DNA of 64,000 bases from contig OX442419.1 of assembly GCA_949361645.1 (NCBI GenBank), forward strand, positions 6,906,714 through 6,970,713, in the 5' to 3' direction. Every line of letters starts with the position of its first letter. Position 1 is the first letter of the stretch. The notes beneath the pieces are model-generated. The model did no database searches, was not told where the DNA came from, and was given only the letters and a program-made list of their open reading frames with translations. A program made the position numbers and the translations under genes. This stretch comes from Spongilla lacustris. Its lineage: Eukaryota; Porifera; Demospongiae; Spongillida; Spongillidae. This document shows positions 13,601-25,600 of this stretch, one piece after another.

Positions 13601-16600
13601 TCGCGATGTGCTTTCTCTTCGTTTCCATTTGATGCGCATCGTCTCGAACAGCTGGTATGTTAGTGAGTATGGCTGAAGTGGTCAACCGCTAATATTAAAA
13701 GTCTAACGCATATAGGAACACAAAACAAGTCAGAGCAAGACCGACCGTGACAACATAGTCGTCCTGATTACCTTAGCAGAGCTGCCAATTCTCGACCATG
13801 AACTCGACGTTCCAAGCATTACGAAAATCGAGCGGAATGAGTTCAAACAACACAATCGGGATAGTAGAACCCCTTTCTGACTCACATGGAGAAGATTAGC
13901 TCGATTGTACGCGCCGTTTAGACAAAAAGGCCCAAGGCGCGAATGATACGCTCCAATAATAAAATTCAATTTACAGCTCTGGCGTATAGCGTAATTATTG
14001 TAACAACTTCCGGTTACGTCAAAGGGTTAACCAAACTGCATGCACATTACTATACACTGGTATAATAACAGTGCACATGATGCCTTTGGTTTATCTTTAT
14101 TTTATATTGCACTTGCAGAACAAGATGCCTCTGCCAAAAACTGCCTGTGTACGTCAAACTTACAGTATGCATCAGAAAAAAGTTGGCGCCACGCACATGG
14201 AATGGAAAACATGGGACAGGTGTGATATGTCAGTGTAACGTACACGTATTGGTACATGAAGATATTTACAATCATCTGAATGGTTGGATAATGTCATCGT
14301 AAATGCAGCACAGTACTTGAAGGAGCAAAATGTATACACATTTTCCCCATCTTTGCCTTGTGCAATTTTGCACAGCTCAAGCATCTATCCTTTTCACCAT
14401 GGCAACACCTCTTTCAGCATCCTTATTTCCAAGCTTTCTTCAAGCCAAAATATTAGGAAAAATGGTTCTAACAACATGTGCATAATAATAACTTCAGTTG
14501 GTTATGATAGAAAGTTTATTACACAGTTGCTCCAGTGATTTTTGCAATGGTATCATTTATGCTCAGTAATAAGCACTGTGCTTAACAAAAAAAAAAAAAA
14601 AACGGTTTAATCAGAATTGCAGTCTCCCACAATTCCATGTACATGTAGGTAACACATATGAAAGCGTAAAAAAAAAATCACGGTCCTAATATTGTGCTGA
14701 TAAAAAGACTGTATGGTGCAACGATCATCACACTAAAAAGAAACATGACTTTTATTATGGCGTCTACTGTATTTTGCATAATCCATACATTTTTGTGCCA
14801 ACTGCCAAGATGTACACTGCCAGATCAACATTTACATAATCTCAAAAGACATGAAGAATGAGATACATGTAAAATACTATCTTTCAACTAAGTCCTTTCC
14901 CCTGAGTACACTTTTCCCACTAAGCTACAAAAACATACATGTACATGTATAATAACATGGCATAGGATTACAAAGGATGAATATTTTTCACTCATCTAAT
15001 AACGTGAAATATATATTTGCCACAGCGTATGCATAAATAGCACTTGAGACAACACATATATGTACTGTAATCGATCAAATCACATACATTTACATAGCGT
15101 TGAACCATTAGAATGCTTGGACCAGGAGTGAGACGGAAAATGGATGTTACTTCCATAGCTACACATATAACACAATAGCTGAATATTCTTACCGACCCTG
15201 GAAGCAAATACATGCATCCCATAATTGCACCATAAATCAGATATTTCAACAAAAGGAGATTCTGAATAATTGCCACACTTGTACAAGTACATGTACATGT
15301 GTAACTACAATTTGGTACAACCAACTCACTTAGTATGCTCATCGTAGAAGGGAGAACGAAGCAGGTAAATCAACAACAAGCTCCTACGCCTCAAAACCTC
15401 TGACCTTTCAGGCGCATTAAACTGAGATAGACTTCCATGCATTTGAAGGCTATAAAATGAATACAAAAGGTTCACATAAGAACTCTTGCACTGTGTAAAG
15501 CTATTATGCACACATACAACGTACATGTACATGTAAATACACTGCATATACAGTAGAATGTAAGATGTGCAGAAACGTGCATGTACATGTATACACTACA
15601 CACATTTGTTGTATGTGTATGCATGTAAGCCTGTAGATCTTTGTGTTCAGTGAAGAAGTTCAGTGCTTGTTGTGTATGAAATACTGCAGCATATGCAGAT
15701 ATACATGTATGCAGAGTGGAAATGCACTATAAAGCAAAGTGCAACTACATGTACATGTACAAAAAACATGTATATTTACACCTGTAGTCTATATTGTGGG
15801 TTATACTTATAAAATGATGGTCCAATGAATCAAAACCATACAACCGTACATAACACAAATCTGTCCCAACAGTGCAATTCATATACAGTACCAACAGACA
15901 AGTTTACAAGCGTGTGCACCAAATATATTGAAATTTTCAATCATATTATTAATGATGGAAAATAACCCCAATAATCAAGTTATAAAACTTATAGTTTCTT
16001 GACTGCTTATAACCTATCCTAAATAAAATGGACTAATCAGTTTTGACTACATGTACAGTAGCGGTCAGAATAAAGTTTCCGTAACGTGCAGTTTCACGTG
16101 AACGGCGATGTGCAATTATAGAAACCGCACGGTATTAGAACGGCGTTATAATTAGTTATTCGTCAGTTTCAAGCCCGTTGCGTGCGCACCCACGTGGCGT
16201 ATATATTAACGGATTGAGGTGATATTATTATTTCAACGCCGTAACGTTTTAACGTTGGATATTGTACTGGAGTTGTGAAGATGAGCCTCAGGCAATCGCT
16301 TAAGAAAAGTCAATCCGGTAAGAGAAAAAAAGGATTGGGTCCACCACCGGCCACTTTATGTTCGCCTATTGTAGACAATTACTACTTAGTTCATTGGCCT
16401 GAGGAGGATTCTGCGTCTGTTGTTTTTGGGGACCAGTTGCTAGGCGCGACAAAGATAGGGGAAGTCTGCAAGATCAAACTGAACCGGAACGTTTATGAAG
16501 GCAAATTGTTGTCAAAAGGTAAGCAATATTATATACATGTTGTACGTGTACATGTATACGTTAGCATATTGGATGCTGGGAGTGTTATTTAAATGTCATT

Positions 16601-19600
16601 CTAGCCATTATCTACATTGCATTTCATATTAGTCCTACATCTGATTTGGCTAAAGCTTTGAAGCGTAAATTCTATTCACTGTTCATAAGCGTAAAGCCGA
16701 GTCACTCGAGCTTGTGCGTGTGGGCATATCTGGACGAAAGATAATATTTCTTTTAGCAATCGTAATTATGTTACCCCACTTAGTTGCGTCAGCATATCAT
16801 TTCTCAAATAACTAGGTGCGTACTTGTAGCCCCACTTTGATTCAAGAGAAAGGTAAAATAGAACGTACTACTTTAGCGTATAACGTAGCGGCTCAACCTT
16901 CGCGTTTTGGCCTATACCGAAGTCTACCCCCTCCGCCCCCCCCCCCCCCCCCCACAAAAATGAGCGTATAGTCGTAATCTCGAGCGCTGCTGCGCACCGT
17001 TCTTCAAAATCTTGTTATATAGCGTACCATTTCTTTCCAGAAATGTTGAACCAGATACATGTACGCACTAGATGAGCCATTTAAAATATGTGACACGCAT
17101 TGCCCACATACACTATCAGATCGACACAAATCCAGGTACCTTATAGGCCACCTTACGCGAAAACGCGAAGATCGGGCTACGCCCAACGTGGCCTTATTTA
17201 TCCAGATGCTACAACTCAATAAATAATTTTATGCAGCCGAGATATAACTTAGCCTTTGTCGGTGCAGAGCTGTTTACAAGCATATTGAACCACTGTTTGC
17301 ATAAGCCTACCACAATGTGGGTAATATTAATTGTATTCAATGATATACTACTGTAGGTACAAAGGATGAGATGACAGCTCTTGAGCAAGAGTTCCTGGAT
17401 GGTACCTACACACCTTTATCAAGCAATGAAAATGTGCCAGAAGGGAATGAAAATAAGTTGGAAGAGCAAACAAGTGGAGGAATGAATAAAAAGAGTGGAA
17501 CAGGTCAAAAGGAAAATGGAGAGAGGTTGGAAAAGCAATCAAGAAAGAAAAAGAAGAGTGCAACAGATCAAAAGGAAGATGGGGATAGATTAGAAGAGCA
17601 ATTGCCCCCCAAAAAAGTGAAAGGTGTTGGAGAAAAGAAGGCAATAGGAAACATCCTTCAAATTGTTTTACACGAGAAAGGTACACCACCAGTTTCTACT
17701 AGTCCCAGTGTTGTCACTACTAACAAACCTGACAATGTGACACCGAGCAATGGTAAGCAGGTCATATGAAGTTATGTGTCAAATGAACCTTAATTGATTG
17801 ATGTACATGTGTATGTATATTTAGGTGATGAACAACTATCAGCATCATCATCCATTTCCACATCATCCTATTCCGACATTTCCTTACCTGGTGAGTGTTT
17901 AAGTTTCGGGCACAGTTATTCTTGTAACATACATGTTTACCATATATTTCCTTTAATACGTATGCAGGTTTACAGGACCGTATATTACTGCAAGCTACAG
18001 TCGCTGATCTGCAATTACGGCTTGATAAAGCAGAGGCACTCATTGGAGACCTGATGAAGAGATTGGTTGCACTGGAAAAGCTGTCTATTCAGAAAACAAA
18101 ACCTACTCTGACACCATCCAGAATAACATCTCGACTACTAGCCCCACCGTGCGTTTCTGATCCTACAAATTCAACACTTATCTCCCTGTCATCTGAGTCA
18201 GCATCAAGCCAGTCAGGTCTACCATCTCAGTCACCACTAACCCCCTCTGTATCATCACAACTGTCAGGTCTACCATCTCAGTCACCACTGCCCCCCTCTG
18301 TATCATCACAACAGTCAGGTCTACCATCTCAGTCACCACTGGCCCCCTCTGTATCATCACAACAGTCGACCTTACCATCTCAGTCACCACTGCCCCCCTC
18401 TGTATCATCACAACAGTCAGGTCTACCATCTCAGTCACCACTGCCCCCCTCTGTATCATCACAACAGTCAGGTCTACCATCTCAGTCACCACTGCCCCCC
18501 TCTGTATCATCACAACAGTCGACCTTACCATCTCAGTCACCACTGCCCCCCTCTGTATCATCACAACAGTCAGGTCTACCATCTCAGTCACCACTGGCCT
18601 ATTCTGTACCAACCCAAATGATCCCTAACAACCTGCATATTACAGGATGTGTAGCAGGAAGCAGTAATGGTATACAAGTCCAAGTAGCCCCTGGAGAACC
18701 ACTACCCTCTTCAGTTATAAAGAAGGAGCATTTGTCATCAGTGGAGACGGTGCTTATTAGGTATGCAAACCTTAAAGGTGTACAAAAGGCACCTACATTG
18801 GCACAAAAATTGGCAAGGGATGCTATCTTCGGAGATAATGTAATGGTACAGTGTACACCTTTTGGAACTGGTACCTTATATGCCCTACCTGTGAGGGAAC
18901 TTCAGTATTTGAAGGAAATTATGTTCCAGCAATTTCCACAGTATTGGAACAATGCAGTAGACTTTGAATCCCTTTGGAAAAAGTGCCTGGAAGCTGTCCA
19001 ACAAAGCTGTAAACGTTTGAGGCCTAAGTGACACTACCTTTTAAATGGTGCTTCGTTCTGATGCATATTGTCATCTTGCCATTCATTATACATACATGTA
19101 TTTAGTAGGAACAAATTGTCTCCCTTATGGTAGGCATAGGAGTGGTGTGAAATAATTATCAATCAACACAGCTACTAGTAAATTCTTAGTATTTATGTCA
19201 TAGGCATTTTAGGCACAAACCTCCTCCTCCCCTTTGATAGGCATCAGTACGTCCAAACCACCTCCTCCCCTTTGATAGGCATCATACCTTCAAAACCCCC
19301 TCCTCCCCTTTGATAGGCATCAGTACGTCCAAACCCCCCTCCTCCCCTTTGATAGGCATCAGTACGCCCAAACCACCTCCTCCCCTTTGATAGGTATCAG
19401 TACGTCAAACCCTCCTCCTCCCCTTTGATAGGCATCAGTACGCCCAAACCACCTCCTCCCCTTTGATAGGCATCAGTACGTCCAAACCCCCTCCTCCCCT
19501 TTGATAGGCATCATACCTTCAAAAACCTCCTCCCCTTTGATAGGCATCAGTACGTCAAAACCCCCTCCTCCCCTTTGATAGGCATCAGTACGCCCAAACC

Positions 19601-22600
19601 ACCTCCTCCCCTTTGATAGGCATCAGTACGTCAAAATCCCCTCCTCCCCTTTGATAGGCATCAGTACGCCCGAACCACCTCCTCCCCTTTGATAGGCATC
19701 AGTACGTCCAAACTCCCCTCCTCCCCTTTGATAGGCATCAGTACGCCCAAACCCCCTCCTCCCCTTTGATAGGCATCATACATGTACGTGAACACCCCCT
19801 CCTCCCCTTTGATAGGCATCAGTACGCCCGAACCACCTCCTCCCCTTTGATAGGCATCAGTACGTCCAAACTCTCCTCCTCCCCTTTGATAGGCATCAGT
19901 ACGCCCAAACCACCTCCCCTTTGATAGGCATCAGTACGTCAAAACCCCCTCCTCCCCTTTGATAGGCATCAGTACGCCCAAACCACCTCCTCCCCTTTGA
20001 TAGGAATCAGTACGTCAAAACCTCCTCCTCCCCTTTGATAGGCATCAGTACGCCCAAACCCCCTCCTCCTCTTTGATAGGCATCATAACACAAAACCACC
20101 TCCTCCCCTTTGATAGGTATTAGATCACTGCACAAACACCTCCCCTATAAGGAGGATGTGTCAAATGATTACCAATCAGCACAGTTAGTAAATCATTTGG
20201 TCATTTGGTAAAAAAAGTGCCTCTCCTTCCACCAAGCCACAAAATAACTGCCTCCTTAAAATAATAGGCACCTGAGATATACATGTCATGCACAAACTCC
20301 CCCTTCCCATATGATTGATACATAAGTGCTGGGTGGACATGCCAAAAAATCATAGTCTTATTTATATATGCAAATCGCTCAATAACCAGTTGCAGCACCA
20401 TTGAGTTCAATAACCTTAGGTATCACTTTCCTAAGATGCCTAACATATTTCTGGCACTTCTCTTTGTCCACAGTATGCCAAAATGCAATTATACCAGCAA
20501 TAAGCTCATCTTTGGTTCGTGGCTTGATTTCTCTTCTCATATATTCCTTTAATTCATGCCACAAATTCTCTATGGGATTGCAGTCTGGTGACTCCGCAGG
20601 AGTTCTCCACCAGTTTATCGCATTGTTCAAGATGAACTGTTGAGCCAGCCGTGATGTGTGTTTGGGGTCATTGTCTGCCATGAAACGATGGCTGTGGGGT
20701 AGGATATCAGATAGAAATGGTACCAATGTATCTTGCAGAATTTGAACATATAATGGAGCCTTCATGATCCCATCGAAGATGCAGATTCCTGTTGCACCTT
20801 CAACACTTATACCTGCCCAGACATGAACTTTGGTAGGATGTTTAGCCCTATAAATTAATAAATGTAATTACAATGTACATGTACATACATGTATATACAA
20901 TATGGTACGAAATTTAACTGTACCTAGGTTTGTTTTTGGGTGGCTGTCCTCGCTTGTGACAGCAGAAGCGGCGATGTGACTCAAGCTGCACGGTACACTC
21001 ATCCGTCCAGACCACATCCTTGAATCCTGCTTCAGCCTCGTGCAGGTGTAGTTTTGCCCAATCCAGTCTCTTTAGTTTATTTGGCTCCCGTATCATCTGG
21101 CAGTATGCGCTTCCGCGAAAGGTCCAGCCCAATGCACTTCTGCACCGAAGTATCGTTCTAAACGACAGGTAATGACCCCGAGCATTCAAAAGAGCGTGCA
21201 GTTGGGACGCAGTTGTTTCATCATCCTTCTTCATCTGCTCTTCAACGATGGCTTTTACTTCCGCCGTTACCTTCGACTTACGTCCACTCCCAGGCTTTCT
21301 TCCGATAGTACCATCTGATTTGAACTTCTTGATAAACTTCAATATGCCTTGCCTCGTGTCGTACATGCCTTCTTCTTCTAGGCGTTTTAAAATGGCAGGT
21401 GGATTTAAACCTTTCGAAAAAAAGAACAGTATACGCAGCTTTTGGTAGTAGGAGTAAACCATTTTGAAAGAAGCACAGACGACGCACGTGAGTCAGGAAG
21501 CAAGTACGTGCACGCGTTAAAATCGCCGTTTTTTTTTTAGACAGACCAAATATATTTATAACCATTGGGACGTTACTTACGACTGCTTAACGCTTGCCGT
21601 TTAAAATGACTACCGTCGTGACGCCATTGTGGTGGCGTGGTTTAATCAGTTTATTTTAACGACCACGGGAACCGCACATTAATTATCACACTTTACGGCT
21701 TCCGTGAAACTACACGTTACGGAAACTTTATTCTGACCGCTACTGTACATGTGTAATTTTGGGTCCTGACTACAGTGGAAATCGTGATACTTGTCGTTAA
21801 AATTTTTTGAGTGTGTTTTAATGTTAGCTTGATTTTTTAACATTAACTGTATGCAGTATTGAAAATCTGACAACACAGTGTTGTTGACCAAACATTTGTA
21901 AACAAGTACCGGAAATAAGTAAGTGTCACGTGACTAACACGTCTGTTTGTTTTTGTTTTTAAGTGTCCCAGTCCAAAAAACGGATTTGTAGCATATTTCT
22001 CAGCTCTGAGGCAGCAGATCAACACAAAATTTGGTATATAAGAGAAAAACAAACCTGCCAAACGTTTGGCCGAGTCATATTTCAAACCCGGGAAATACTT
22101 TGTGTGTTTTCATGGGAGACACGTTTGTTTAGGTCGAAAAGCGTTTAACATGCTGCTTTGCACAGTGGGCGTTATACGCGACAGTACATCGATTTGTATA
22201 CCGAGGGATGGCTATTGCACCATAGACACCTATGTTTACAACGTAACAGTTAATTTTACCGTCAAAATTCTGCTTGCAAACGTTGTATATTAAAAAACAC
22301 GCCATTTTCGAGTGAATCTCATTACAATTGTTACGTTATTGTAACAATTTCATAATATTAATTAAAGTTTCGATGCTGTAGCTGAAGACGGGAACGGTTT
22401 CAATTGCGAAAACGGTTCTTCTAAGAACCAAACATCAACCAGCGAAAAAAAGCGGCGAGCAAGTAAAGAGGCAAGTCATGTGTGGGTACCTTTGAAGTGA
22501 AGAAAGGCTCCGAGGGGTAATCCCGAAGCTGCCGCTTCGAAGCGGTCAGCAAAGCAGGTTCCTCAAAAAGCAGAAGGACGAATGCTACTATCGCAGAGAG

Positions 22601-25600
22601 TGCAGCCAAGGAATTAGAGTCCCTCGCTGTACACATGCCAAATGTGTCCGATAGTGATGCAAGAGTGTTTGCATTACGAATGTACTACATAGAGGTATCC
22701 AACGACCACTGATGCCCAAACAAATGTGAGTCACATGTTTTTGGTATGTTCCAGAACTATCGGACGCATTTGGCATGTGTACAGCGAGGGACTCCAATTC
22801 TTTGGCTGCACTCTCTGCGATAGTAGCATACGTCCTTCTGCTCTTTGAGGAACTACCGACCACCACTTCAAAGCGGCAGCTTCCGGATTACCCCTCCGAG
22901 CCTTCCTCCGCTTCAACGATGCCCAAGCATGATTTGCCTCTTTACTTGGTTCTCGTATTCGCCGTTCCCATCTTCAGCCATAATACAAAACCTTTAATTA
23001 ATTGCCAATAACGTCATAATTGTAATGAGATTCACTCGAAAATGGCGTGTTTTCTAAGCTTCAACGTTTGTAAGCAGAATTTTGACGGTAAAATTAACTG
23101 TTACGTTGTAAACATAGGTGTCTATGGTGCAATAACCATCCCTCGGTATAACAATCGATGTACTGTCGCGTATAACGCCCACTGTGCAAAGCAGCATGCT
23201 AAACGCTTTTCGACCTAAACAAACGTGTCTCCCATGAAAACACACAAAGTATTTCCCGGGTTTGAAATATGACTCGGCCAAACGTTTGGCAGGTTTGTTT
23301 TTCTCTTATATACCAAATTTTGTGTTGATCTGCTGCCTCAGAGCTGAGAAATATGCTACAAATCCGTTTTTTGGACTGGAACACTTAAAAACAAAAACAA
23401 ACAGACGTGTTAGTCACGTGACACTTACTTATTTCCGGTACTTGTTTACAAATGTTTGGTCAACAACACTGTGTTGTCAGATTTTCAATACTGCATACAG
23501 TTAATGTTAAAAAATCAAGCTAACATTAAAACACACTCAAAAAATTTTAACGACAAGTATCACGATTTCCACTGTACATGTATGTGGTAATGGTTAATCA
23601 AAATGAAATTTGAAGTTCACCATTTGATCTCATTGGTTACATAAATATATATACACTGTACATGTATACATGTATTTTGATAATACATGTACAGTACATG
23701 TACCTAAACACATTGTTATAGGTATTGCAGTTACATGTATATATGCTCATTACAAGGCTCCTTGAATAAGAACAACTCAACAGAAACAACTTTAACTCTT
23801 TGACTGCCTTGTGCATATAAATATGCTCGAAATTAACTAGCGTTAACCACCAAGTGCATATATACATGCACACATACAGAAAACCAATCTGTGTTGCACA
23901 GTTGCACACTTTATGCCCCAAAAAGCCCTAGTGGCACACATGGAGCATTGGTTTTAATTGAAAGGACAGCAGGAGAACGAATAGCTGCAGGTGTATGCGT
24001 AATGGCGCCTCTATCGTCTCCAGCAGCTCGAATAAACACCTGCATGTTCTACTAAAACAAGGGAGAGCAAAGCCATTTAAAAAACCTGGACCTTACAAAT
24101 AATAGAACTATAATATTTTCATGGTCTGCTTCATAGTATACTCAATATACCGGCTTCAAATCCCTGCCCACTTGGCTATGCCTATATAAGGTGTTGTTAT
24201 TCTACAGTGCCATCCACCCATATGAGTGCATTGCGAGTCGAGTGCGAGTAGAACATGCGTCCTCGATACAGGCGCTATTGCGAGCTCATCACTGAATACA
24301 GATTTATGGCATTGCTACAGATGATTATGTTAGTTGCAAGCTACATTAAATATTATTGGACCAGATGTTTTGCTTTTAGTTAAGGCGCACGAGTCATTAT
24401 TGCACTCGACCAAGTCGAGCACATGCAAGTGTGAACTTGTGGGTGGACGGCACTGTAGCTAGTACACTATATGTACATACATGTATATATCAAACCAAAA
24501 AAAAATTAAAAACTGTGTTGATATGTGTTTGCATACCTGTCTACTAACTACATGTACATGTGTATCTCAGGTTTGGTCTTTATTTGTATAATGTGCGAGA
24601 AGTTACATTCATGTAAGTATCAACATGTTGCTTTGTCGCTTATAACCGTTCGCGGGTAAACCGTTAAGCTCACATTCCCTGCTTACATGCATGTATGCTA
24701 GAAAATTATGCAAACAGCTCTAAAAGGACCTGGAGAGAACCCTGCATGTGAAGTTCAAGAGGGCAAATACATGTACATGTAGAATACATTGTATGCAAAC
24801 ATCTACCTGTACATTGTACACGATAGAATGCATATACATGTACATGTACATGCACATGTATGTACACATACAGTACCAACAAAGCACACATACCTCACAA
24901 GGTCCATGACTAGAGCAATGATCCAAGGTTTCCAAGACTTCTGCTTGAACACAAACATGGAAAGAACTGCAAATTGATGTGGTAAGAGTGAAATAAATAT
25001 ACATGTACTGCACGTACATGTAAATGCATGTGTACAGGAGTTAGTAAGGTACATGTAGTCCATGTAAATGTACATGTACTAAGGCCATCACTGCTCCAGA
25101 TGGAAAGGCAACTACTACTGTGATAAGGCCACTAAATTGCTCAAGGCCAATCAGTACACGTACATGTAAGACAACTAAATATACAATACATGTAGCTGCC
25201 ATAAAAACGTTACATAATTCATTACACCGTTACTTAACATATAGTTAACATTGACACACACTCCGTGGGATTCGATGGGCGCGCTGCAATTTGCTGCACA
25301 TGTATATATATATTTCTACATGTACTTTTGGGGGTAATGTGACAAGACGCCCCTGAGCTGAGGGCCCTGCCCGGGCAATTGGGCAGATGGCGTTTCCAGT
25401 TCTGCCTATAAATACATCAGTTCCTTCACCAAATTGGTCATGTGCAGGTGGATCTTCAGCAGCGTGGGCTGAGAGGCATGGTTAAATGTGACCCCCCCCC
25501 CCCTTCGAATTCAGCAGAGCCCTGCTCAGTGCATCTGTGCGTAAGATGAGCTTGCCTAGATGGAAAAAAATCAAAGTACATGTAGCAGAGGGCAGTTGTC

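Larger units (their letters stand above)
10315..14030. mobile_element. piggyBac-type element, decayed, carrying a satellite array
   Basis: TTAA at 10315-10318 is followed by CCCTTTG, and CAAAGGG is followed by TTAA at 14027-14030. This is the piggyBac pattern of TTAA targets and short inverted ends. A piggyBac-like N-terminal transposase remnant lies inside (10570-10996) and is cut off by a 2.3-kb array of 24-bp repeats. No catalytic part was found between 13540 and 14026. The element sits in PEX16 intron 8. The subterminal CGGGCATATATATATGCCC hairpin is also typical of such ends. Confidence 0.75.
16056..21745. mobile_element. Tc1-type transposon, 5.7 kb, with transposase and BEN-domain genes
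   Basis: Left end CAGTAGCGGTCAGAATAAAG at 16056 and its reverse complement ending at 21745 match over about 43 bp with one mismatch. TA flanks both ends (16054-16055 and 21746-21747), as expected for Tc1/mariner target duplication. The interior contains an intact plus-strand BEN-domain gene starting 225 bp from the left end, a 38-bp minisatellite, and an intact minus-strand transposase starting 283 bp from the right end. The element lies in PEX16 intron 7, opposite in orientation to neither gene exclusively. Intact genes and near-identical ends suggest recent insertion. Confidence 0.85.

Noticed and set aside
14992..15298. Possible PEX16 exon from minus-strand frames near 15200
   Set aside because: Exon 8 (15330-15449) joins directly to 7640-7704 in phase and in protein order. 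The intervening frames do not fit the family.
18178..18612. Minus-strand 144-codon frame
   Set aside because: Antisense shadow of the 51-bp coding repeat in the BEN-domain gene.
23054..23504. Small frames on both strands as genes
   Set aside because: They are mirrored at 21843-22293 by the palindrome, and no domain was recognised.
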